Positions 45,592 to 54,163 of a stretch of 64,000 nt of DNA are shown here, in pieces. The notes under the pieces were generated by a model. That model was not told the DNA's origin. It saw only the letters and a list, made by a program, of their open reading frames with translations, and did no database searches. The stretch comes from Sinorhizobium sp. 8-89. Its GTDB lineage: Bacteria; Pseudomonadota; Alphaproteobacteria; Rhizobiales; Rhizobiaceae. Location: positions 1-64,000 of the forward strand of contig NZ_JASKLR010000023.1 in the NCBI RefSeq assembly GCF_030124325.1, read 5' to 3'. The stretch's first letter is position 1, and every line of letters starts with the position of its first letter. A program made the translations under genes and the position numbers.

Positions 45592-46418
45592 ATAAAAATC
45601 TTCACGAGGCGTCTTTACGATTGGTAGGAAAGCGGAGGAATACCCGCTCCGGCGAGGTAAGCCTATCCGGCATTGGCGCGCTAAGCGATGCGTATAAGGT
45701 ACAGGCACAAACACGCCTGCTCCTTGCCGCTTCTATTGTCGGTTGGAAGGCTTCACTACAGGCGAATGGAGCCCTGTTATCAGCACCACTGTTTGATTGC
45801 GACACGTTTCATAGCGGCAGCAAAGTGCCGTTTGTCGGGCGAATTGGTCACGGGGTCGAATGTGAGCTCGCTTTCCTAATCGACGATCCATTGCCGCCAC
45901 GGCCGTGTCATGGCTACACAAAATCTGAGGTCCTTTCGCACGTCAGTGGCGTAGTACCAGTATTTGAGATGCTGGAGAGCCGCCTAGTCGACGGGTTCGG
46001 GTCGTCTCAAGCACATCTCGTGGCCGACAACCTGGGCAATGGGGGAGTTGTGCTGGGTATGCCGATGTATGGCGGGCAGCATCGAGGCTTAGCAGAGATC
46101 GGCATCACGGTTAATATCGATCGTAAGGTTATCCTTTCGAAGCGTTACACCCACCCTGCAGGTGATCCGGTGGATGTGCTGGTTGCCCTGGCAAATCATT
46201 TGGCCGACCGAGGATTGGTATTGGAAGCCGGTCAATTCGTTATCACCGGTTCCTATACGCCCGCGCAAAAGGTCTTGCCGGGCGCCCTTATCACAGCCTC
46301 GTTCGATGGGTTCAACCCTGTCACGCTTCGAGTTGCGGCCGAGGAAGAGCCGCCAACACTCGCGGCAGCCGCCCACATAGAAGGCGCATCCCTCCACAGG
46401 CAGATGCCTCAAAAGTAA
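45588..46418 (+). CDS. 2-keto-4-pentenoate hydratase-like protein
   Basis: 276 aa protein of the MhpD/FAH-fold family. GHGVECELAFLIDDPLPPRP keeps the E-x-E metal site (usual VEPEIAF), then YTKSEVLSHVSGVVPVFEMLESRL and DNLGNGGVVLGMP. The C-terminus has ITGSYTPAQKVLPGALITASFDG, matching the usual TGS...PG...V.A.F.G ending. Members hydrate or decarboxylate 2-keto acids in meta-cleavage and related pathways. Overlap with the KdsB-like gene is notable, since both families handle 2-keto-acid compounds; a shared substrate is possible but unproven. Confidence 0.78.
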   Translation: MNKNLHEASLRLVGKRRNTRSGEVSLSGIGALSDAYKVQAQTRLLLAASIVGWKASLQANGALLSAPLFDCDTFHSGSKVPFVGRIGHGVECELAFLIDDPLPPRPCHGYTKSEVLSHVSGVVPVFEMLESRLVDGFGSSQAHLVADNLGNGGVVLGMPMYGGQHRGLAEIGITVNIDRKVILSKRYTHPAGDPVDVLVALANHLADRGLVLEAGQFVITGSYTPAQKVLPGALITASFDGFNPVTLRVAAEEEPPTLAAAAHIEGASLHRQMPQK

Positions 46419-46444
46419 ACCAAACAACTAAGGGAACACCGCAC

Positions 46445-47521
46445 ATGGCAAATTTGAAAATCGCAAATCTCCGCAAGGCGTACGGCAATTATCCCGTCAT
46501 CCATGGAGTTGACATTAACATCGCGCATGGTGAGTTCGTGATTCTCGTGGGCCCCTCCGGCTGCGGGAAGTCAACGTTGCTGCGCATGATCGCTGGTCTC
46601 GAATCCATCAATTCCGGAGAAATCCGCATCGGGGAAAGGGTCGTCAACGACATTTCTCCGAAAGAGCGTGACATCGCGATGGTGTTTCAAAACTATGCGC
46701 TCTATCCGAATATGACGGTCGCGCAAAATATGGGATTCGCGCTCAGACTGCAGAGAGCCTCTAAATCGGATATCAGTCAGCGCGTATCTAATGCAGCGAG
46801 TATCCTCGGACTTGAGAAATTGCTCGACAGATATCCCCGCGAACTGTCAGGTGGTCAACGTCAGCGCGTTGCAATGGGAAGAGCGATTGTGCGGGACCCG
46901 AAGGTGTTCCTTTTTGATGAGCCTCTTTCCAACCTGGATGCGAAGTTGCGCGTATCAATGCGATCGGAGATCAAGGCTCTGCATCAGCGCTTGGGCAGCA
47001 CGATTGTGTACGTGACGCACGACCAGATCGAAGCGATGACGATGGCAGATAAAATCGTCGTGATGCATGATGGCATTGTGGAGCAGATCGGCACTCCGTT
47101 GGACCTCTACGATAGTCCCGCAAACTTGTTTGTCGCAGGTTTCATTGGCTCTCCAGCGATGAACTTCGTGAAGGGAACGCTGACCACAACGGGAATGAAA
47201 GATGACAGCGGCACGATCTGGAACATCGCAGAAGATCGAGGGAACGTCGTTGGGAAACCGGTTACGCTTGGAATCAGACCGGAACATATTCGGCTTGATC
47301 CTCAAGGATACAAGGCGAAAGTATACGTCGTTGAGTCAACCGGCTCTGAGACTCAGATTATCGCTGATGTCGGGCAGACGAGACTCACATGCCTCATCCG
47401 GGAGCGCATCGAGGTCCGGGTGGGCGATGAAATTTCAATCGGCTTCGATCCTTCAATCGCACACCTCTTCGACGGCGCCACGGGGGAACGTATTGTTGGC
47501 ACGAGCAGACTCGCAGCGTAA
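46445..47521 (+). CDS. CUT1 ABC transporter ATP-binding protein (UgpC/MalK-like)
   Basis: 358 aa. Walker A GPSGCGKSTLLRM (about 37-49), signature LSGGQRQRVAMGRAIVRDP (about 134), Walker B VFLFDEPLSNLDAKLR, and switch histidine in YVTHDQIEAMTMADK; TOBE-type domains fill residues 240-358. It is separated from its probable membrane partners at 40784-42585 by the divergent promoter region but controlled from the same site. It is the only sugar-type ATPase in the window, so it may energise transport for all four binding proteins. Confidence 0.93.
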   Translation: MANLKIANLRKAYGNYPVIHGVDINIAHGEFVILVGPSGCGKSTLLRMIAGLESINSGEIRIGERVVNDISPKERDIAMVFQNYALYPNMTVAQNMGFALRLQRASKSDISQRVSNAASILGLEKLLDRYPRELSGGQRQRVAMGRAIVRDPKVFLFDEPLSNLDAKLRVSMRSEIKALHQRLGSTIVYVTHDQIEAMTMADKIVVMHDGIVEQIGTPLDLYDSPANLFVAGFIGSPAMNFVKGTLTTTGMKDDSGTIWNIAEDRGNVVGKPVTLGIRPEHIRLDPQGYKAKVYVVESTGSETQIIADVGQTRLTCLIRERIEVRVGDEISIGFDPSIAHLFDGATGERIVGTSRLAA

Positions 47522-47638
47522 GCAGTTTGAACTCTTGTTACGTGCTGCGAGGTACTCAGCACTTGTGCGCACAATAGCAAGTTGACTAGTGCGCCTTTTG
47601 GCGCGCTGCTCATTGATAACAGACAGGTGAGCATTACA

Positions 47639-48388
47639 ATGAAAATTCTCGTCCCCGTGAAGCGGGTGGTTGATTACAACGTGAAGATCCGCGTGAAGTC
47701 GGATGGCACGGGTGTTGAGCTTGCCAATGTGAAGATGTCGATGAACCCGTTCGACGAGATCTCGGTCGAGGAGGCGCTGCGGCTGAAGGAAGCCGGCAAG
47801 GCCGAGGAGGTGATCGTCGTGTCGATCGGTCCGGCCAAGGCCGAAGAGACGCTGCGCACGGCGCTTGCGATGGGTGCCGACCGCGCCATCCTCGTGGAGA
47901 CCGACGACGCCGTCGAACCGCTCGCCGTCGCCAAGATCCTCAAGGGCGTCGTCGACGCCGAACAGCCGGGGCTGATCATCGTCGGCAAGCAGGCGATCGA
48001 CGACGACTCGAACCAGACCGGCCAGATGCTGGCGGCGCTGCTCGGCACCGCGCAGGCGACCTTCGCCTCGAAGATCGAGATCGGCGACGGCAAGGCTGAG
48101 GTAACGCGCGAGGTCGATGGCGGTCTGCAGACGATCGAGATCAAGCTTCCGGCCGTCGTCACCACCGATCTGCGCTTGAACGAGCCGCGCTACGCTTCGC
48201 TGCCGAACATCATGAAGGCGAAGAAGAAGCCGCTCGACAAGAATAGCCCAACCGACTTCGGCGTCTCCACCGCCCCGCGTCTGAAGGTGCTGAAGACCGA
48301 GGAGCCATCCGGCCGCAAGGCGGGCGTCAAAGTCAAGTCGGTCGCCGAGCTGGTCGAGAAGCTGAAGACCGAAGCTGGCGTCCTCTAG
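47639..48388 (+). CDS. etfB: Electron transfer flavoprotein beta subunit
   Basis: 249 aa. It starts [20 protein letters not shown], has [17 protein letters not shown], the AMP-site region [22 protein letters not shown] and the recognition-loop sequence [29 protein letters not shown], all typical of alphaproteobacterial EtfB. GC content and G/C-ending codons rise sharply at this gene relative to those before it. It is paired with etfA 24 bp later, and probably accepts electrons from the acyl-CoA dehydrogenase at 39631. Core genomes carry etfBA too, so this is probably an extra set. Confidence 0.96.
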   Translation: MKILVPVKRVVDYNVKIRVKSDGTGVELANVKMSMNPFDEISVEEALRLKEAGKAEEVIVVSIGPAKAEETLRTALAMGADRAILVETDDAVEPLAVAKILKGVVDAEQPGLIIVGKQAIDDDSNQTGQMLAALLGTAQATFASKIEIGDGKAEVTREVDGGLQTIEIKLPAVVTTDLRLNEPRYASLPNIMKAKKKPLDKNSPTDFGVSTAPRLKVLKTEEPSGRKAGVKVKSVAELVEKLKTEAGVL

Positions 48389-48412
48389 GGTTCGACAAAG
48401 GGAGATATATCC

Positions 48413-49357
48413 ATGGCCATTCTTCTTCTGGCTGATCACGACGGCAATCACCTTTCCGACCAGACCGCCAAGACGCTGACGGCCGCAACGCAGATCGGCG
48501 GTGACATTCACATTCTAGTCGCCGGCAAGGACGCAAAGGCCGCCGCCGACGCGGCTGCCAAGCTCTCCGATGTGTCCAAGGTGCTGCTCGCTGAGGGCGA
48601 AGCATTTGGTCACAGCCTAGCGGAACCACTTGCCGAACTAATCTACTCCATTGCGGCGGACTATGAAACGATCATCGCCGCGGCCAGCTCGACCGGCAAG
48701 AACGTTATACCACGCGTCGCCGCCCTGCTCGACGTCGCCCAGGTTTCGGAAATCATCGAGGTCGTCTCCTCCGATACCTTCAGACGGCCGATCTATGCCG
48801 GCAACGCCATCCAGACGGTGCAGACAACCGATTCTAAGAAGGTGATCACCGTACGTACCGCCTCCTTTTCCCAGGCCAGTTCCCAAGGCCTACCTGCTGC
48901 CGTTGAGGAAATCTCGACGGCAGCCTTTTCTTCCGACCTATCGCGCTTCGTTACCGATGTGCTGTCGACGTCTGAACGTCCGGAGCTGACCTCGGCGAAG
49001 ATCATTATCTCGGGTGGACGGGCGCTCGGCTCGTCGGAAAAGTTCAAGGAAGTGATCCTGCCGGTTGCCGACAAGCTCGGGGCTGCCGTCGGTGCCAGTC
49101 GCGCGGCCGTCGATGCCGGTTTCGCCCCGAACGACTGCCAGGTCGGCCAGACAGGCAAGGTGGTCGCCCCCGACCTCTACATCGCCTGCGGCATTTCCGG
49201 GGCCATCCAGCATCTCGCCGGCATGAAGGACAGTAAGGTCATCGTTGCCATCAACAAGGATGAAGAGGCGCCGATTTTCCAGATCGCCGACTATGGCCTC
49301 GTTGCCGATCTGTTTGAGGTGCTGCCAGAGTTCCAACGGCAGATTACGAAGGTCTGA
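48413..49357 (+). CDS. etfA: Electron transfer flavoprotein alpha subunit
   Basis: 314 aa. The N-terminus is [18 protein letters not shown]; the FAD domain carries [65 protein letters not shown] and [21 protein letters not shown]. Complete and intact. GGGAGATATATCC precedes the ATG. With EtfB it passes electrons to ETF-QO, which is encoded 9.4 kb downstream. The base composition is GC-rich with some mixed patches, like etfB. Confidence 0.96.
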   Translation: MAILLLADHDGNHLSDQTAKTLTAATQIGGDIHILVAGKDAKAAADAAAKLSDVSKVLLAEGEAFGHSLAEPLAELIYSIAADYETIIAAASSTGKNVIPRVAALLDVAQVSEIIEVVSSDTFRRPIYAGNAIQTVQTTDSKKVITVRTASFSQASSQGLPAAVEEISTAAFSSDLSRFVTDVLSTSERPELTSAKIIISGGRALGSSEKFKEVILPVADKLGAAVGASRAAVDAGFAPNDCQVGQTGKVVAPDLYIACGISGAIQHLAGMKDSKVIVAINKDEEAPIFQIADYGLVADLFEVLPEFQRQITKV

Positions 49358-49407
49358 CTACTTAGCCGCCAGTTGCGAGGTCATAGATTTCTCTCTGGTC
49401 TAATTGA

Positions 49408-49422
49408 TTGGAAACGAATTCC
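49408..49422. promoter_or_regulatory. IclR operator candidate 3
   Basis: TGGAAACGAATTCCG fits TGGAA-N5-TTCCA with one mismatch and lies at the start of the third iclR gene, the same relative place as the sites at 16375 and 43951. Confidence 0.45.
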
Positions 49423-50245
49423 GTTTTGGAGTTTTTCACGAACCCGGAGATATGGATGACAGTCGCCGCCGTAACGAGATGCCAAATTTTGGCTGGAGAG
49501 CCTGATCCGGTTGAGCTTTCAGAATTGGCCGGTCGACTTGATATGCCGGCGAGTGCAGTGCATCGACTACTCGCGACTCTGGCTGGTCAAGGCTGGGTAA
49601 TACAGGATACGACAAGTCAAAAGTATGCACTTTCTTTAAGGATGAGCACATTGGCCTTTCGCAATCTCGATGCTCGAAATGTCCCAGATGGCGCAATCCA
49701 TTTTAGATAAGCTGGCCTTGCAAACTCGGGAATATTGTCGATTGGCTATATTGGAGGGCCAGGACTTGGTTTGGGTTGCTCGCGCGCAAGGTGCTATTAG
49801 CGGACTGAAGTATGATCCCGACATGGGGCAGGAGATAATCCTGCACGCTACGGCGAACGGGAAGGCTTGGCTTGCAACACTGCCGGAGGAGGAAGCGCTT
49901 TCGATTGCATATTCAAGGGGCTTTGGCGGCTCCCGCAAGCTCGGCCCAAATAGCGCACGCAATGTTGACGAGCTTCGAGAGAAGCTAGCTGAGACACGGC
50001 GTCAGGGCTTCGCGACTTCATTGGAAGAGGCCGAAGCAGGTACCGCGGCTGTCGCGATCCCGTTTCGAGATAATTCCAGTTCCAACGCAAGGGTTGCCGG
50101 CACCGTATCGGTCGCCGGGCCCATGGTTCGGATAACACCAGATCGCTGGCAAGAGCTTGCGGCCGCACTTAATCAGGCGGCGGCTGAACTTAGTCAGATC
50201 TGGCCACTCCGCAACCGTCAACGCACCGCGGTCCGTCCCAGATGA
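49408..50245 (+). pseudogene. Frameshifted IclR-family regulator
   Basis: The HTH part (TTG start at 49408; PVELSELAGRLDMPASAVHRLLATLAGQGW) runs to AFRNLD, where the frame shifts; the effector domain continues one frame over as EMSQMAQSILDKLALQTREYCRLAI to AAELSQIWPLRNRQR at 50245. Removing one base near 49669 restores a single ~278-codon gene. It is therefore a single-indel pseudogene, a sequencing error, or unusual recoding. A variant of the IclR operator pattern, TGGAAACGAATTCCG, overlaps the start (49408-49422), as at the two intact iclR genes. Confidence 0.82.
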
Positions 50246-50300
50246 CCCTGGGTGTGAGCAACTGCTGCTGCAGAGATTACTTGATGGGTTTATCGTCGAG

Positions 50301-51152
50301 ATGTCTTTAACTGAAAGTTCCTCAAGATCTGTCGTCATTAACCACGCGACAGTTCGAGAACGCGCCGATATGACGACTCTCGTTCGACTTTGTGCCGAAC
50401 GAGACATTCGGGTGGTCTCCGTTTGGGGCAACGAGATCGACAGGGTCGGAGAGGCTGAAGCGCTGAATGCTCTTCGCGAACATGGCATCACCGTCTCCGG
50501 CTACAACCGAATTGTCCCGTTCACTCCTGGATATCTGGAGCAGGCACGGTTCGAACTCGAAAGAGCTGCGAGGTTTGGCGCTGATCACGTCTTCCTTTTT
50601 ACCGGCGGTCTTGCGCAAGGAGATCGCGATCTCGGTATGGCTCGACGCCGTGTCGAAGACGAGATGGGTCACTTGCTGGAGATCGCAAAGCCCCTTGGAA
50701 TGAAGCTGGCAATCGAGCCTCTCCACCCAATGCTAACCGGCGATCGAACCGTCGTTGCGAGTGTTTCCCACGCAAATGATCTCTGCGAAACGCTCGGACC
50801 GGGTATCGGGATCGTCATTGATGTATACCACGTCTGGTGGGATGAGCGGCTGGAATCGGAAATCCACCGCGCAGGAAGTGCCGGCCGGTTGCTTGGGTTC
50901 CACGTTAACGATTGGTTGCTTCCGACCAAGCACCTTCTCACCGACAGAGGCATGATGGGCGACGGGATCATAGATCTTGCCGCCATCGATCGTCTAATGC
51001 GGGAGGCAGGTTTTGAGGGTCCTGTCAAGGTGGAATTGTTTTCTAGGGATTGGTGGGAGCGCGATCCGGCCGAAGTGCTGGATGTCGCGCTTTCCCGTTG
51101 TGAACAAATTTTTGGGGGCACTCAACGTGCAGGAACAGATACCCAATCTTAA
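50301..51152 (+). CDS. TIM-barrel sugar isomerase/epimerase-like protein
   Basis: 283 aa protein of the AP-endonuclease-2/xylose-isomerase-like family. Metal-site segments: MKLAIEPLHPMLTGDRTVV (glutamate, about 150), GIVIDVYHVWWDERLE (aspartate and histidine, about 190), FHVNDWLLPTKHLLTDRGMMGDGIIDL (histidine and aspartate, about 220) and VKVELFSRDWW (glutamate, about 255). The family includes inosose dehydratase and 3-dehydroshikimate dehydratase as well as sugar epimerases. The ATG at 50301 begins just before the first barrel strand. Its 3' end overlaps the shikimate-dehydrogenase-like gene, so the two products probably act in sequence. Confidence 0.82.
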   Translation: MSLTESSSRSVVINHATVRERADMTTLVRLCAERDIRVVSVWGNEIDRVGEAEALNALREHGITVSGYNRIVPFTPGYLEQARFELERAARFGADHVFLFTGGLAQGDRDLGMARRRVEDEMGHLLEIAKPLGMKLAIEPLHPMLTGDRTVVASVSHANDLCETLGPGIGIVIDVYHVWWDERLESEIHRAGSAGRLLGFHVNDWLLPTKHLLTDRGMMGDGIIDLAAIDRLMREAGFEGPVKVELFSRDWWERDPAEVLDVALSRCEQIFGGTQRAGTDTQS

Positions 51153-51957
51153 CGGTCACTCACGCGTCTACGCCGTCTTTGGCGATCCTATTACGCAGGT
51201 GCAGACGCCACACTTAATTAATCCGATCTTTGCTGCAGCGGGTGCCAACCTTTACGCTGTCCCCTTCCACGTCAGATCGGCAGATTTTGACGCTGCCTGG
51301 GATGCATTCTCAGAAATGTCCAACCTAGCTGGCATTGGTGTTACGGTACCCCACAAGGTGGCGGCCTGCGGACGGTGTTCAACCTTGACACCTACAGCGA
51401 AAGCGGTTGGAGCAGTCAACTCGGTTCAGCGCGGCCTCGATGGCCGCATGCACGGAGCGCTGTTTGATGGACAGGGCTTTATCGACGGCTTGGGTAAAGC
51501 GAAGGAGCGTTTGCGCGATGCTCGCGTGCTAATGGTTGGAGCAGGAGGCGCCGGGCGTGCCATCGCTTTTGCCCTCGCGGCTGAGGGCGTCGCTCGACTG
51601 GAGATCATCGATCCAAACGCTACTGCGCTTACGTTCACCGTGGACATGTTCAACGCTGCGAAAAGAAGCGGTCGCGCCAAGGGGGCAGATGCCACAGGGG
51701 GGTGGGACTACGACATCATCATAAATGCTTCGCCGATCGGAATCAAAGGAGCCGCTCACTTCCCAATGCCGGAGGAGTTGCTTCGGCGCGACATGCTTGT
51801 CGCGGACATCGCCAGCCTGACAGCGGAGACGCCCCTTTTGCAAGCGGCACGTGCTGCCGGTGCCACAGTATCGGACGGCAATGATATGCTGGCCGCTCAG
51901 ATCAGGTTGATAGCGGGATTTGCTGCGGGATTTGAAGCGGGTACTCCTCTTAGTTAG
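51127..51957 (+). CDS. Shikimate-dehydrogenase-like oxidoreductase, paralogue A
   Basis: 276 aa AroE-family protein. Substrate domain: VYAVFGDPITQVQTPHLINPIF (usual GxPIxHSxSP, here with Q-T-P) and GIGVTVPHKVAACGRC with the catalytic lysine; NAD domain: VLMVGAGGAGRAIAFALAAEG. The C-terminus SDGNDMLAAQIRLIAGFA matches the fragment at 2566-2800. A GTG start at 51127 with GGGGGCACTC before it is preferred. Loss of the usual serines in the substrate loop suggests a substrate other than shikimate. It overlaps the TIM-barrel gene by 26 bp. Confidence 0.85.
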   Translation: MQEQIPNLNGHSRVYAVFGDPITQVQTPHLINPIFAAAGANLYAVPFHVRSADFDAAWDAFSEMSNLAGIGVTVPHKVAACGRCSTLTPTAKAVGAVNSVQRGLDGRMHGALFDGQGFIDGLGKAKERLRDARVLMVGAGGAGRAIAFALAAEGVARLEIIDPNATALTFTVDMFNAAKRSGRAKGADATGGWDYDIIINASPIGIKGAAHFPMPEELLRRDMLVADIASLTAETPLLQAARAAGATVSDGNDMLAAQIRLIAGFAAGFEAGTPLS

Positions 51958-52068
51958 CGTTGCGCAGAGTCGAGTTTCAGCGCGGGACCTTAGGGAGTCT
52001 AGAGCTAGGCGGCACAGAGCCCTTCTCGTTGGCGAGGGCGCATGCAGGACCTCAAACGGAAAGATAAG

Positions 52069-53355
52069 ATGGCAATCACATCGAAAGCTTGGATCAGGGA
52101 TCTAGTTGAAGAAACTCCGCTCATTGATACGCACGAGCATCTGGTAGAGGAACCGCGCAGGTTCTCGGGCGTGATCGACACAATGTTCCGATGCGACGAC
52201 TGGCCGCTTTTGTTCAGGGACTACGTCTTAGAAGATCTCCATAGTGCTGGCATGAGCACGGTTGAGGAAGAGCAGTTTTATGACCCAGATTTGTCTTCCG
52301 TAGACAAATTCAGTGTTATATCACCTTATTGGGAGCGCATCCGCCATACCGGCTATGCTCAAGCGTTAAGCATAACATTTAGAGAGCTCTATGGCATCGC
52401 TTCTCTTTCATCAAACACTGTTGAGGAATTGGCGGATAAATACCATCAGGTAAAAAAACCTGGCTTTTACAATTACGTTCTGAAGGACGTTTGCCGCATC
52501 TCGGAATGTCACGTGCACTCCGTCGAACGCATTTTCATGGAAACTGCCCAACCTGCACTCCTGAAGCAAGACCTTAGCATAATGGAGCTTACTAGGTGCA
52601 GCCTCACGGACATCCGCAGAGTTGAAGAAGAGATGGGATTAACAATCAGCTCCTTCGACGACTGGCTAAAGACCATCGATACCTACTTCGAGCGGTTTGG
52701 AACGAAAGCAGTCGCCGTCAAATATCAAGGCGCATACTACAGAGGACTTCGATTTGCCCACGTGGAGCGACACGTTGCCGAAAAGCAATTCAAGACCCTG
52801 ATTGCCCCTAGACCTTATCTCGGTCCAGAGGGCGCACAGGCATTGGAAGATTACCTGTTTCATTACTGCATGAAAAAAGCTCAGGATTTCAAGCTGCCCG
52901 TCAAGCTACACACTGGCTACTATGCAGCGAAAAGCAACATGCCGCTCGTCCGGATAAGAGATAACGCAGTCGACGTGTGTCGGCTATTAGAGGACTATCC
53001 CGGGATCAACTTTGTGCTCATGCACATTGGATATCCATATCAGGATGAGTACATTGCACTCTGCAAGCAATATAGCAACGCGTATGTCGATCTCTGCTGG
53101 GCATGGATAATCAACCCTGTTGCATGCGTCAGATTCCTGGCCGAGTTTCTGATGGCGGTACCAGCCAACAAGGTTTTGATATTCGGCGGAGACTATATTG
53201 CCGTCGAGAATGTGGTTGGGCATGCAGCGATCGCGCGCGCGGGTCTTACCGAGACAATCTCATCCTTGGTAGAGCGTGGTTGGCTCGGAGCCGAAAACGT
53301 GCCCGAGCTTCTGGATCGCCTCATGCGTCGGAACGCTCATGAGCTTTTCAGGTGA
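52069..53355 (+). CDS. Amidohydrolase-superfamily protein (amidohydrolase_2 type)
   Basis: 428 aa. The first metal site is LIDTHEHLVEEP (H-x-H, about residue 20); KLPVKLHTGYYA gives the barrel histidine near 275, VLMHIGYPYQDE the next near 310, and LIFGGDYIAVENVVGHAA the final aspartate near 370. The family includes uronate-isomerase-like and decarboxylating hydrolases. ATG 52069 is chosen, after ACGGAAAGATAAG; an ATG nine codons upstream is possible. It is the last gene of the plus-strand operon and overlaps the end of the convergent gene by 8 bp. A fragment of a relative lies at 21943. Confidence 0.85.
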   Translation: MAITSKAWIRDLVEETPLIDTHEHLVEEPRRFSGVIDTMFRCDDWPLLFRDYVLEDLHSAGMSTVEEEQFYDPDLSSVDKFSVISPYWERIRHTGYAQALSITFRELYGIASLSSNTVEELADKYHQVKKPGFYNYVLKDVCRISECHVHSVERIFMETAQPALLKQDLSIMELTRCSLTDIRRVEEEMGLTISSFDDWLKTIDTYFERFGTKAVAVKYQGAYYRGLRFAHVERHVAEKQFKTLIAPRPYLGPEGAQALEDYLFHYCMKKAQDFKLPVKLHTGYYAAKSNMPLVRIRDNAVDVCRLLEDYPGINFVLMHIGYPYQDEYIALCKQYSNAYVDLCWAWIINPVACVRFLAEFLMAVPANKVLIFGGDYIAVENVVGHAAIARAGLTETISSLVERGWLGAENVPELLDRLMRRNAHELFR

Positions 53356-54163
53356 CCTCGCCCCAGATTTCGCAGATGTGGTCCGCAATAAGATCAACCT
53401 GGCTATTGATCATGTGCATGCCCGAGTGGGTCTCAACGCCCCGTGCTTTTGCCTGCAATAAAAGGGGTGTGATTTCTGGCTCAGCGATAACCTCAGCAAC
53501 GGTCATTCCGGGCTTCAGCACAACGGGGTCGAAGGGGAGGGGATCCGCCGTCTTCAGGCCAAGCGACGTGGCATTGATAACGAGCTGCCCGGCTGTGGAT
53601 ACGGGGTTCCCGGCCCTGGCGACGCTACGTCTGAAATAGGAATTCACCGCTCCTGCTAAAGCCTCAGCCTTTTCAACGGTGCGGTTCGAGACGACAACCC
53701 TTTTTGCTCCCGCCTCGACAAGTGCGAAGGCGATGGCGATCGCGGCGCCGCCCGCGCCGACCAACAGCACATCCCGGTCCTCGGTGGCGACTTTTCTTGA
53801 TCGCAAGCCACGGACGAAGCCCTTTCCATCGAATTGGTACCCACGGAAGCTGCCGTCCCGTTCGCGACGCACGAGATTGACCGCGCCGACCCGGTCGGCG
53901 ACCGGATCAAGCGTGTCGCAGAGTCCGATGGCAGTCTGCTTGTATGGCAGAGTAATGCCGAACCCCACGAGGTTCGGCATCGCCTTCAGTCCCGCCCAGA
54001 TCGTGGAAAGATCGGCGGGGGGTACATGCAACGGCACGCATGCGATGTCGACGCTGCGAGCCACAAAGATGGGATTGATAGCAGAGGGTGACTTTGCCTG
54101 AGCTATTGGATCACCGATCAGCCCCAGCAACCTTGTCGTCCCTTTGATCTCGACACTCACCAA
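53348..54163 (-). CDS. Shikimate-dehydrogenase-like oxidoreductase, paralogue B
   Basis: 271 aa AroE-family protein, quite different from paralogue A. LLGLIGDPIAQAKSPSAINPIF (S-P retained), FGITLPYKQTAIGLCDTL with the catalytic lysine, GAVNLVRRERDGSFRGYQFDG, VLLVGAGGAAIAIAFALVEAGA and INATSLGLKTADPLPFD. The substrate loop is closer to true AroE but still atypical. Its start overlaps the beta-propeller gene's end by 7 bp, so it is second in a minus-strand operon. Biosynthetic aroE should be elsewhere; this copy probably serves catabolism of a hydroxylated cyclic or linear acid. Confidence 0.88.
   Translation of the reverse strand: MVSVEIKGTTRLLGLIGDPIAQAKSPSAINPIFVARSVDIACVPLHVPPADLSTIWAGLKAMPNLVGFGITLPYKQTAIGLCDTLDPVADRVGAVNLVRRERDGSFRGYQFDGKGFVRGLRSRKVATEDRDVLLVGAGGAAIAIAFALVEAGAKRVVVSNRTVEKAEALAGAVNSYFRRSVARAGNPVSTAGQLVINATSLGLKTADPLPFDPVVLKPGMTVAEVIAEPEITPLLLQAKARGVETHSGMHMINSQVDLIADHICEIWGEVT

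Noticed and set aside
47453-48511. A 352-codon minus-strand open frame over etfB
   Set aside because: Shadow of the GC-rich etfB gene.
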